A stretch of DNA of 64,000 bases from Sphagnum compactum (taxonomy: Eukaryota > Bryophyta > Sphagnopsida > Sphagnales). A program made the position numbers and the translations under genes. Below, piece by piece: positions 48,838-60,708 of the stretch (positions within the stretch are counted from its first letter, which is position 1; each line of letters starts with the position of its first letter). The stretch covers positions 11,770,213-11,834,212 of the forward strand of contig OZ234493.1 in NCBI GenBank assembly GCA_965153455.1, read 5' to 3'. The notes under the pieces were generated by a model, which saw only the letters and a program-made list of their open reading frames with translations, was not told where the DNA came from and searched no databases.

Positions 48838-50320
48838 AAACAAATTTTTTACTAATTCTTGATGTGTTCAACACCCATTACCACCAAAAAAACAACCAAA
48901 TAAGAGCACTACCAATGGAACATTGCACAAAAGGTTAAAGTGAACTAGCAACTGAGTATAACATGCATTATCTGTACCAAAGCTGAAACGGATTTCCATA
49001 TTCCTTGAACATATATGTTTAATATATCTTAAGTTTGCAATATTTTCATCATAGTGAATATCATCCTTTTATTTTGAGCATTATCTTTGCACGGTGTTTT
49101 ATTTGTCCTAATGAAAGAAACATCTGCAACAGTGCATTGTTATGCTACAGATCAAAGTGTTCAGCAGTATAGGACACAGACTGTTCTGAGTATTTTGGTT
49201 TGCTTAGGTATCATCTACCTGCTACCAGTACACATGATATCATTTCATAAGCTTCCATAAATTAAATAGTTGCTATTTTGAAAATGCCTTGAGGACTTTG
49301 AATGGTAAAGAAAATATTACTTTGTGATGTAGATTGTTCGGATGGTGAGAGTTGATCAGCATTTGTTTCACAAATAGACTTGGTTTAATAGGGACACAGG
49401 TAGCTTTGTGAGCCATTCTGAAACTAACATGAGGAGACTTCTTCTTGTCATCAAATGGTGAGATTACTGTAAATTGTACCAATCAAAAGGCAAGCAATTG
49501 TAAAGGAAGGCTACATTTGTTGTAAGTGGGATCGAAGCAGGAATTACATGGCATTTGTAATGATGCATGAAACCGTAGTTGTGGACAAGGTTTTTCTTCT
49601 ATCAAACTTTCTTCTATCAAATTTGTTATCTCCTTCCTTCTGAATTGCATTGCTGGGTATTGTAGTGGTATGCCCAAATTGATAGTGTCAGTTCAAAGTA
49701 GTTAATTATTTGGTTGGGTCAGTGGGAACTATTATCCAGTTGTTGTGAACAGTTGATACTGGACTTTTGCATTGGAATACTAATGAGGACTTGTGCAGTT
49801 GATTCTCCCCTGATTGCATTCTCAATCTGCTCCTCACCAGTACTCAAAAATGCCCCTTAAAACTAAGGTTCAACCTCTCAATCTGCACAACAAACCTGGG
49901 TCCTAGGCAACATACCTATCTGATAAAAAAAATTGGACATCACAGAGGAATATCTCCTTTCCCACATTGGTAAGAGATCATATCAAGATGCTTTTCGAGA
50001 ATTAAGTTCCATCTTGCAAGGAGGAGGCTTTGAAATTTGACGTGGTAACCTATATGCCTAATACTCCTTCTCAACTCTTTTGACATTTCAAACATTCCAT
50101 TATCAAAGTATTTCCATCAAAATAATCAGTCAATCCGCTTGTATCATGGAAGAGTCACAGGGACTTCATGGTTCTTTGCAAGAGGAAATGGTACAGCTCT
50201 AATTTCACTACACAACATATGTGCTACTAGCATGACAGGTCGAGTTTACATTTATTTTCTTCCATTTACACACTGTTGTGAAAATTGATTGATAGGAAAC
50301 CCTATGGAAGAAATGTGGAA

Positions 50321-52034
50321 TTACTTGTCCGGCTCTTCAGCTAGATTACTTGCTACAATTTCCAAGCACTCTATGTCATCACCACTGTCATCGTGCATAT
50401 CAGCAGGTAGTTTCAGAAACAGCCCTTTCAAATCCAGTTTTGGATCAATCCTCTTACTCTCGTGTTCACCCCGTACAGTGGGTACAGCACTCCCTTCTTC
50501 AGCATGCCCAAATGAGAGAAATTCACCTGTGGAATCATACTGGGCATGAATAGCCCTGAACCCGAAGGCCCTCACCTTGTTATCTGGGACCGTGTACTCA
50601 AACAAGGGTTTCTTAGTTGCCGACACCCTGAAATTTGCCCCCACAGGTGGTCCTCCAACATGGACAGCGGTAATATCGGCTCCAACAGTACCGGAGTGGG
50701 AATCAACTGATTCCAGAATCACCTTCTTTGCTTCAAGGATCTCATAAATCACCCAGACGTCTTGCATCCTGCAAATAACACGCAATTCCATTCAAGACGG
50801 TGTCACTGGTCCAGTGCTCTATGCACAAATCGCTCATGTAAAAGCACTGGTTTACTCCTACACATTACAACATAGCTTTATCCCATTCTTTCACGTGTGC
50901 AGCCTGATTATTGAGAAGGAAAGATTTTGTGGGCATTAGAATGCTATGACATCATTCCCTGGGTATGTTGATTGGGTAAAAATCTTGTGTGGACAGACCG
51001 AGTCGTGACCTCACCTCTATACCAAAAGATTAGAGTGATGATAGTGTACATCGTCAGGATGCGGGTCTCGACCCCATCGAATGTGAAGAAACAACCACAA
51101 TAATAACACCAAACACAAAATTTGATATCAGGAAGATCATTTGGTAGCTCTAAATTAGAACCTCTGGATGAGAGGATGCAATAAGATCAAAGTTATCTCA
51201 TGTAGAAGTCAGGGAGCTTGCCTTTCGCCGAACCAATTGAAAACGCCACCCCTTGGTTCGGACGAGTTCTTGTGTTTTCTCAACTTAGGCACGTCAGGCT
51301 TCCATTGTTGCGCGCCTATAATCTCCTCAAGCGCTGCCCTGTCCACACTGGCGATCTGCACACGCTGTAACTGGCATTCCAAGTGTTTGTCAACGTCGAT
51401 GTCAAGATTTGCAGCAACCCCAAAGAAACGCAGGCTGGATTTCACTGAAGCCCTGGACTCGACTCTGTGCTTAATGTCCAGCTGCGCTCGGTCCAATTTG
51501 AAGAACTCTTCGTCACCTTCCTCGCATTCTGCAGTCACCAAAACCGAACAATGAGCATCCATCGAAGGTCTCTCATTTACAGCTCCAGTTGACAACATGT
51601 CCTTCAACACCACACCAGTTCGTCCGCCCACTCGTACAGTCCAGAAAATCAAATGATCAAGCTAAAGCAAGCCGGCAAAAGACCGTCACACAATGTACGA
51701 CTTCGGTTTCTTCAGGGATAATTGTCGATATCCCAAGTTGACTAAAGCAGAGATGGTGAGTTTTGCAATATCCCCGAACAAAATCACTGCACGAATCCTT
51801 ACCCGCATTTGATTTAAAACGTTTGAGCCCCTCACGAAGACGATCGGCAGCCTCCTTCGATTCTTTGGAGCCCAGCTTGAACATGGGGCCAATGTTGTAA
51901 AGGACGGGACTCGAGCCCTTCCTGCTCGTCTTCACCAAAATATCCAAGAGCCCAACGCGACCCTCAGACTTCAAAGGGTCCACGGCGAAAGCAGCGTGCT
52001 CTTGGTAGAGGTACTTTTGCCATGAATGAGACAT
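50321..52034 (-). CDS. Gasdermin-like pore-forming protein (bacterial-type), copy 2
   Basis: Exons 52034-51803, 51630-51222 and 50768-50321 appear identical, introns included, to those of the copy at 42954-44667, offset by exactly 7367 bases. The predicted 362-residue product is the same. Both copies are intact, with no stop or frameshift, unlike the reductase fragments between them. Either both are expressed or the second copy is too young to have decayed. The upstream segment begins 29 bases before the ATG here too. Confidence 0.65.
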
Positions 52035-52062
52035 TTCGTGAGTGAGCACCTTGCCTTAGGAG

Positions 52063-52265
52063 CTACTTACAGGTTCACATGCGGAGTTGTGGGAGAAATG
52101 CCCAGAACCTCTTTTCAGGCCAGGGCCTCCGTCAAGTGGCCATTTTCAACCAGGGCATGACCAGGAAGAACCCTATACATACCCAGTGGACGCTTAATAT
52201 GATCCCTGATGGAAGCTCCTTTTTATTAATTCCAGGAGCTTTCAGTGCGATTGGATGAACTGCTG
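52063..52265 (-). promoter_or_regulatory. Shared upstream segment, gasdermin copy 2
   Basis: Identical to 44696-44898 and about 95 percent identical to 36631-36836 upstream of the CHAT gene. Confidence 0.5.
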
Positions 52266-53181
52266 GCTCTAACGTGATTCCCCAAGGTTTCTCAGACGTC
52301 TCTGCATTTTATCCACCCCACCCAGTTTCACAACCTACATCAGCTTCATATCTCAATTTTCCTTTGCATCAATTCTTGGTTTTAGAACACAGATGACATC
52401 AAGAAATCCCAGGCAATGGACCACTCTGAGCCTCTCCATCCTTCTACGGTACAAAAGCTATATGTAGCACCTCAGTAGAAAAATAAATAAGACAAATCGT
52501 GGCAGGAAAATCGGAGTTAAAATCGTTGGAGAAGTCCTTCCAACATTCTAAGGAGCACCAACGTTAAGAACCCGTTTGCCGCAATAAGCTCGACTAATGT
52601 CGAGAGCTAAAAACCTTGGACACTGAAAGGCGTAGGACTAGATATCAAAATCATTTGCACGTGAGCTACAAAATAAGTGACCTAAAGAAATACCCGTATG
52701 TAATTTTAACAAGACTACGCACCCGCTGGCTACAGGCGCTCACGCTGGATCACACAATCACAGATCCTTCCTTGCTGCTGGTAGCCTTGATCACATCCAG
52801 AACTAGAAGCTATTGAAAACTGCTTGAAAACAAGTCAGAAACGAAACGTTGAAGGCTTATGAATAGAAAGAATAGTATTAACTAAAAAAACAATGCAAAG
52901 GTAGTACGCATCGGTTAATACAATCACACAACTATGTCTCGCGACAACTAAAAAGGCTTGGAGCTTTTATGTGCCCTCAAAATCAAAAGAGAATAAAAAC
53001 CATGAAAGAAAAGAACAACTAAGCTTGAAGCTTCTATCTAAACTCAAAACAATCAACGAAGAGAATGATAAGGTTTGAACCTGTAATCTGCACTCAAAAC
53101 CATGACAGAAAAGAACGAAAGACTATCTAAAATCATTCTATTATATATATTATCTCCTAACTCTAAAGAAGACGCCAGTTA

Positions 53182-53367
53182 CACCTAACCTAGTCGCCAT
53201 CTAACCCTAACCCTAGGGGACACCTAACCGCCATCTAACCCTAATCCTAGCGGTCACCTAGCCGCCATCTAACCCTAATCCTAGCCGTCACCTAGCCGCC
53301 ATCTAACCCTAACCCTAGCCGTCACCTAGCCGCCATCTAACCCTAACCCTAGTCGTCGCCAAGCCCT
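53182..53367 (+). repeat. ~33-bp minisatellite (copy C)
   Basis: Identical to the array at 45815-46000. Confidence 0.8.
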
Positions 53368-54102
53368 AAGTAGATTCCCCTTCTAAACCCTAACCTACTT
53401 ACTAGGATGTGAATATTATTCATTCTTTTGATGAATGTGAATAACATTCCCCAACTTTGAGGATTAGATTCAAATACTATTTTCAACAGAAGCATCACGC
53501 CCCTTCCCAATCCGCGACAGCAGAGTTGACAGCTAAAGAAGCTCACGCGGAATTGCACCTTCCACAGATCCTCGCTTGCTGCTGGTAGCCTTGATCGCGT
53601 CCAGACCCAGAAGCAACACGCCCCTTTCCAATCCCCGACAGTAGAGTCGAGGTCTAAAGACCTTCGAGAGTTGACATCTCCGCAGAAGGTGCTTCGCGAC
53701 CGGGTCCGCTTTTCTCCATCTTGGTCAGCATAGGCTATATCATCAATGAAATCCCAAGTGGAATATTTCCAAGTGAAAATAAAAAGAACTGCAAAGTCTT
53801 CTTATTCCAAACAATGATGCACAAGCACAACTATCATATGCCTTCACATTTCCTAAATACTTTCTCTCCTGTGTGTGCTCTAGTCTACTGAGCTATACCC
53901 CCATTTTGCTGCATTCCCTCCCCAGCATTTCCTGCTGCTCTTCATTCATTGTCAAACTAATCGAGCACCCCATGCCTGCAAAACCAGCTCCCAAAGGTCA
54001 CCTATCGTTAACAGGCACTATTCCATGTCTTAGCATTAATAGAGAACCCGATCATATCATTGTGCAAGATTCCCAGATTGCAGAATTTTGGCTGCATGAG
54101 AC

Positions 54103-57100
54103 TCATTCTTTCCCCTCTCGCCTTTCAAGTTTTGCTATGCCCTGTGGCTTAGTAGGTTGAAATCTGGGCTTCCCTTCATCTACAAGAAGCATTGCAAATT
54201 TGGACCCTGTCTTTGGAGGCCAGCGATACTCATCACCACAATCCTCAGCAATTCCATCGCCCTTCTCCACCACTGCATGAATCAATGCAACATCTCCTTG
54301 ATCAAGGCCTCGGAAAGAAAATGTAGCCTGGTTGCTAGTGATGTGCTCGGCTATGCTGAGCCGAGCACCGATTATAACTGCCGCTACAGCAGGCTTGTGA
54401 GCTATATCATGCACTGCCACATTGCTGATGCTCACATTGTGCTTGTCTGCCATTTGACTCAGCACAAGCAGAAGCCCTGGATCCCACATGAATCAAACAC
54501 CAAATCATGGTAAGACCCGGCTTGCCCTCCACTAGTATCAACAAATTGGTGGCATAAACACAATAGCACTTGCCAAGAAAGTTTTCTCAAATTCTTGTTT
54601 GACTCCATTTGGGATGATTCTAACCTGGAAAAGCATCCAACCACCATCCCGCTCGTCAATGGTGCGTTTGTATTTGGAGAGGGACTGTGTGGTTAACTCA
54701 AATTTTTTTGGCTCAGGATGCCCCGAATACTTCTCTGACAGGAATCCCCTTAGTAGCGACCTGTCAACCACTGGATCCTCAACATCTGTCTGCAACTGAC
54801 TAGACCCAAGATTCTGTCAACCAGGAGATGAGGAGGGAACGGCCGATGAGAAAATCATCCACCATTAGAAAAGTTCTACCCAGGGCACAATTCTCTGTAC
54901 TTGTGCTCATCCTTTGGAATTAAGTACCACATCCACGATCTTCAAGCTGTTGCAGTTGTGTTCCGTAAGGAAATACATACCCATATGCAAAGATCTTAAC
55001 ATTGTGTTTCAAGCACCATGCAACCATCTTCTTTTCTGGCCTTCGGTCTATAATTGAATATGCAATCTGCTCGGTCACCCTTCACAATGGGTCCAATTAC
55101 CTAGGGCTTCCACAAAGAGGACATTGATATCTGAGACACTAGGAATGACAAATGTTCAAATGTCCCCTTCAGCCCAGAGGGTGTTATCGCACCAAAAGAA
55201 ACCACAAGCAATCACATCAACAGAAAAAGAATTGACGGGCAGAGGAAGTGAATTAACCTGCATTCTCAAGACTACCTTAGGAGCATAGACGCTTCCCCTC
55301 CGAGGGCATGAAGCCACAGCTGCTTGAGGAAGGGCAATAACCGGACGGTGAAGGTGACAAAATGGTGACCGCTAACTTCATCAGGAGTTCATTCCTAGCT
55401 TGGACCTTACCTTGACATTACAAGAGCTTGCCAGATTTCTCTATTGATCTGTTCATGTAAGCATCCATTTGTTGTTCATAATTACCCAGACCCCAGGAAA
55501 GCCAGGGCTTTATGGTCAGCCTTGAGACTTGCAAAAAAGGCACTGAGGTTAAGGGACAAGGTCTTTGATGCTTTTGGAGGTCGTACTGTGCACATGGTGT
55601 TGAAATATGAATAGAAACAGAGTCAAATGGGGCAGAAGAGAGGTCAAACTTCACCTGGTTTGACACAACTGGGATTGGCCACTCCTCATAAAGTTTGGCC
55701 ATGTGCACAGTGTCAAAATTTCTTAGCACCAGCTCCTTTATCTTACCCTCCAGTTTCAGTGTATATAACAACTTCATGGAATCAAAATAATGGACATCTC
55801 TATAATCCCACCTGTAATGAAGCACAACAATGCACCGACCATGTAAGAACTTAACATTGTGTCTCATACACATCAACCGTGATATCTAACTGACAGGTGT
55901 GGGTGGGTGAAGAAGACCAAGTCAAACAAAAAGACAGGTGTTGCACATTGATAACATTAGGCTTGACAGCTTAGAAGGCCAACCAATCCTAACACACAAC
56001 AGCGGTATCCTTGCAAAAGAAACTAAAAAGTCAAATATCCTCTCTAGTCTCTGGAAATTAGTGGTCATGGCATGTAAAGAACAGGGAAGAGAAGGTGAGA
56101 AGAGAAGCTCTATTCATTGCCCATTGGCATCTGAGAGAGGCAGACCCTGATGAAAGGAACAAAGATAGCCAAAGATGAAAATATTGGTTTTACATTCACA
56201 GACCATCTCTATGAGAAACCGAATGAAGAAGAAATGTAAGTTCTGAAGGATGACGTTAAGAGCCATGGAGAAAAGCAAAATGACAGAAAATGATTAAGGT
56301 TGACAGCTCAGAGGAAGTAAAAATGTGCTGTGGCATGAACTCTCAGGAAGACACAGAGACAAGAAAATGAAACCTCAAATTTGAGAGGAAGGAACACGAT
56401 ACCTTCATGCTCAAAAGGAATCAGAAAAGAGACACTGGCCAAACCCCATGACGGTGAGCCCATCACATACAAAACATTGTGAAAACGCTTGCACCAATGA
56501 AACTGGACCATGTCCAATGTAGACACCCCCGTAGGCTTGCAGGATCGATCAATGCTGGATACCACCACTTCTCATGTGTCCGCACCCCTACTGCCTACAC
56601 ACCGGTCTCTTGGTGATTAACTTCTCTACATGTAGATGAAATGGTCATGCTTGACCAACATCAAAGCTTTATGGCGCAGGATTGAGTCCTCTTTTTGTCT
56701 AATTTGAGTGAGAGAACATCAAAATGATTCTGCAAGAAGCACAGGCAGTTGGGAATCCGCTAAAAAGGAATGAAACTTGGCAACCCATAGGAAAGGAAAC
56801 GTATTGATACAACAGCTAGAAAGAGATATATCGGTCCTCAGAGTATGCTGAAGACAGAAAGAGCCTTTACCATAACGAGCGACAAATTTCATGAAGCCAA
56901 GGACGAGATTTGCACCCAGATACTCCTTCAAGAACTTGCAATAAATTTCTTCAGCAGGTCCATCTGCGACAGAGATAGATTCCGCTTTTTTTAAGTTTTA
57001 AAGTACCAGTTCCCATGTATGAAAGAACAACTCGGACTACTAACATCCGTGAAAGAAATTCCAGGTCCATAGAATTAGGATATTTTGTGGACCTTAATGC

Positions 57101-57834
57101 AAATCAATATTCCGAGACTTGCTTGCATGTCCTCCTTCACAGAGAACATGAGAGTTTTGTAAAAACTAGGCTGTTCGTAAAAGCTAGGGCTTCAGCATTC
57201 CCTTACAACATTTGCAATTTTCAGTTCTTGCTACAAAACTGTAGTGCATCTAAACTAGGGTTTCCACTTTCTCTGACAACATTTGCAATTCTGAGATCTT
57301 GCTGCAAAACTGTAGTGCATCGAAACTAGGGTTTCAGCATTCCCTTAAAATATTGGCAATTTTCAGATCTTGCTGCAAAATAATGGAATGCATCTGACAC
57401 AATCCGATGAGCCTGGTCCCAAAGGGGAACAAAACTCACAGATGTCAGAAATGTCGAAGACACCAAGGCCTGCAAAGGCGTATCGTTTCATCTCCTCGGC
57501 AGCCTTCTTTTGGTCATTTTTTCCACGGCCTCCAGCCACCTGCCACATTCCTAAGACCGCACAGCAACACACCAATTCAAGAATCCCTAAGGAAGGAAAC
57601 TCGTTATTTCACATTGCTGAAGGAAATCCGAACATAATTTTCAAAGGAAGCGGGGGGGGCAAAGAGAGCTCGATTTCAAGTTGCCGTTGATTTCCTGGGA
57701 GAAATATTTCCATCAAGGAGAGGCGACAGATACAGAGACAGAGACAGAGAACCTGTGATAATGGCAGGAATTGGGAAGCTTCCAACTGAGCGAACAGGAA
57801 TGGAGCTACCATGGCTGCCCATGGTCGTCGGCAT
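54103..57834 (-). CDS. Aldo-keto reductase, eight-exon copy (copy C)
   Basis: Exons 57834-57753, 57550-57440, 56963-56871, 56570-56495 (5' border uncertain), 55811-55655, 55066-54981, 54799-54625 and 54476-54103. Joined in phase they give the plant/fungal aldo-keto reductase pattern: [20 protein letters not shown], a split [85 protein letters not shown] and CGDEYRW. Such enzymes reduce carbonyl compounds with NADPH in the cytosol or plastid. The canonical DxxxxYG-type active-site region is represented by SDIYGPAEE. The last exon carries the same one-base deletion as copy B (GAAGCCCTGG at about 54472), so it is out of frame with exon 7. The gene may be broken, or the base may be a homopolymer error, since copy A has the in-frame form. 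Confidence 0.7.
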
Positions 57835-58056
57835 GTCCGTGGGCCGACGATCTGCCTCCAGTTCCGCCACATCCAATTCTTCCTCAAATCCCTTTACTTT
57901 CCGATTCCTTTGCCTTTGGCCAGCGTCGAATTTACAAACAACGGAAAGTCGAAACCTTCGACTGCTTGGCTTGAAAGCGATGAAAGTAAACCGCAGCGTC
58001 CTTGGTCATGAACCGTGCCAATGAATCATGTTACAATGACTGGAGCTCTACTGAAA

Positions 58057-58064
58057 TATATATA
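58057..58064 (-). promoter_or_regulatory. TATA-like element of the reductase gene
   Basis: TATATATA within an (ATA)n stretch, about 220 bases upstream of the ATG at 57834. It fits a promoter with a leader of about 190 bases. Confidence 0.35.
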
Positions 58065-58099
58065 ATAATAATAATTATTACTATCGTCGCCTGGATTGG

Positions 58100-60250
58100 A
58101 TTGGAGCCTGACAACGGTCTCGACATTTGTTCTCACCAGATTGTTCTCCCTCCTCGCACAGGATGTTTTCTTTGGGAATAAAAGGTCTTGCCTCGGCATT
58201 TTATTTGCATCAGCATCTTTTCATCTTTTTTTGCACTGTTTGCTCCACGTCTCCAGGAGCCTTTTTTTTTGCTGGATATATATATGGCCAGGAGTCTATA
58301 TTGAAAATTAAAAGTGCTAAAATCAAGTGTTTTCTAATATAGCCAGAAGTTGACCAAAAGTTAAAGAAATGTCGCCAGATTTCTACACATGGTTCACGTA
58401 CGTAGCCAATAAAAAAGAAGGCTTTTTTTTTAAAAGTTACTTTCATGTTTATGTTGTAGCCAAATCTGGCTAAATATTCTTTTGGATCATCGCCACTTTG
58501 GCTACATGGCAAAATTTGACTTAAAAACACTGGTGTGCAGAAGTCCAGAGTCCTAGATTTCTCTTAGGATTTTGTGTTTGAAGCCAAAGTGATGATCACC
58601 CATGGCTTCTTGCAGAAAAAGTGGCGATCGACCCTAGCAAGATTTAGTCACATCTGGCTATAAACCAGAAATAAAGTACAAATCTTTAATCCTCCTCCTT
58701 TATTTTTGACTACACAATATAGACCAAACATACAAATCTTGCGATTTTTACTTTATTTTTTCCTCGCTTCTGGCACCTCAAAACCTCCAGAATCACCTCT
58801 CTTTTTCTTTTTTTCTGTTTTCGCTTTTTGGCGAAATGTCGTCAGAAAGCTCTACGCCTATCTTGAAAACAGGAAACACATCTGCCCATCCCCTAGTAAA
58901 GCCATTACTACTAGCCAGTGACTGAACACGTAGTGGATCCAAAGGTCTAAAATTTTGAACATTCCGCAATTGGCTAGGAAGTTCCAAGAAATATTGTAGA
59001 CCTCCACTTGCCACAACCATGACCATGAAAATTACTAAGAAAAGGACAAGAAATGAGGAAGATACATACTCTCGAAGTAAAGGGTCCATGTTGAAGGATG
59101 GGTGGGCCTATCAAAACGAGATTTCGAAATAATGAGATCTCTAAATAATGAGTCAATGTTTGGTGATGGATGTGCTAAAATAGTTTGTGATTTGGATCTT
59201 TGCCACCATTGGACATCGTTCCATCGTCTCTGAAGTTTTATTTTTTTTTTGGTAAAGCTCCAATTGTTACACCCATGATTTTATAATCACTCAAAATGTT
59301 TCTTTTAAAAATGAGAAAGATATAAGGTTTGAAAATAAAAAAAGGTCTAGTGTTTTTTTGTTCAATATTCTTTTTTGATTTGGACAAAGCTTTCTCTTCA
59401 TAGATAGATTTTTGGTTGCTCCCTTGTCTTGGATTTGGAAGAGCTATTGTAAACTAGGTGTGTTTTTGGTGACAAGTGGTTCTAAGCTATATACCTAGTG
59501 ATGTGGAGAATGTCGTGAAACTGTCCATAACAAGGTCATGAATCCTTTCCTACCAATGTCATGAGTCTTCCTATTAGGGTTCAATAGGGTTGTGTTTCAT
59601 ATGGGTTAATTGTAAGGGTGCACTCCAAAGTTCTTGGGGGGGGTGGGGTGGCACACAGGTGTTGTTGATTGGCCCCTCACCATGAAAGATTCAGTGACTT
59701 TTGACAATTTATGGACTTCAAAGTTTGCACTCTCAAGATTGAAATGCCATAATACCTTTTCAAGTTTGACAATTGTTATTATTTTTTATATTTAATTTTT
59801 TTTAAATCATAACTTTTAAATATAACAAAATTATTGGTCTGGTCATGTTCAATGTATTTGGCAAGTTCAAGGTTAGGTTCTTGAGTTACTGGATTGCAAG
59901 CTAATAATTTGAGTACAGCTGAGTTTGGAGTTGAACCTTGAAACAATCCTTTTCTTAAAATTAAAACCCAACCTTAGATCTGGCCGTTGAACTTTTCTAA
60001 ACAAGTCTACGTTTTTTAGGTGATAAATATAATTTTAAAAATAAAAATCAGGACTAAACCTTATTCTTTAGACGAGTTGCTGAATATTAAATCGATTGTA
60101 TGTGATTAATATTTTTTATTTATTTTGAACATGGCGTATTAGCATATCTATGAGGCTCAGGAATAATTTAACATAAGAATTTTCAGTACTCAAGTTGTGT
60201 GACCCTAATGACCACATTAAGTCTCTCAATAAGCAAACCATACCACAATA
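58100..60250. other. Intergenic, one weak ORF
   Basis: AT-rich. Apart from the ORF at 58793-59089 no supported gene. GCCAGATTT/ATCTGGCTA-like motifs occur on both strands between 58330 and 58670, suggesting a decayed foldback element. Confidence 0.4.
58793..59089 (-). CDS. Hypothetical 98-residue protein with one membrane span
   Basis: ATG-started frame MDPLLREYVSSS followed by a hydrophobic stretch (FLVLFLVIFMVMVVA), then a mixed tail ending in a basic KSENRKKEKER. No family recognised and no supporting exon or promoter. It could be a small membrane protein or chance. Confidence 0.2.
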   Translation of the reverse strand: MDPLLREYVSSSFLVLFLVIFMVMVVASGGLQYFLELPSQLRNVQNFRPLDPLRVQSLASSNGFTRGWADVFPVFKIGVELSDDISPKSENRKKEKER

Positions 60251-60708
60251 GTACTAATTGAAAAACAATTCTGCAACCCTCCAAATTATTTGCAAAGCCT
60301 CTCTGCAAAGCAAGACAACACAAATGCATATACCAGACACAAGAAGAATCTCAAACTTTACCTTGGAATCTCTTGGCCCCCCCAAAACCTTGCAAGCTCT
60401 TTTTCTTCAGCAATACCATCTGAGTGATGATGAAGTCATGATGCACACAGATATGGCCAATTTCTGGGCAAGCAGAAACCACAGACAGTGAGCTTCTAAA
60501 ACAATTATCTTGCTGTAATGTCACAAAACAGGAAGCAGACTGGTGACATAGTGGGAACAGATGTAAGGGAAGAGATTTTGGCTTCAAGGATGGAGAGATG
60601 CAGAAATAGGGTGGCAGGCAAAAGACCTCCTGGCAAAACTTACATGTTGCTTGTAAGCATCCAGCTGCATAGTGAGCTCCAATTTCTCGTCTCGTACCCT
60701 GCTCTAGA

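Larger units (their letters stand above)
39980..55455. repeat. Recent tandem duplication, period 7367 bp, about 2.1 copies
   Basis: By eye, 39980-48088 and 47347-55455 are the same sequence; every compared open frame is offset by 7367 with identical translation. Left of 39980 the copies are offset by 7368 or more and differ at about 3 percent. Right of 55456 the third copy diverges from the first two by a few percent. A recent duplication therefore lies on top of an older one. Confidence 0.8.
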
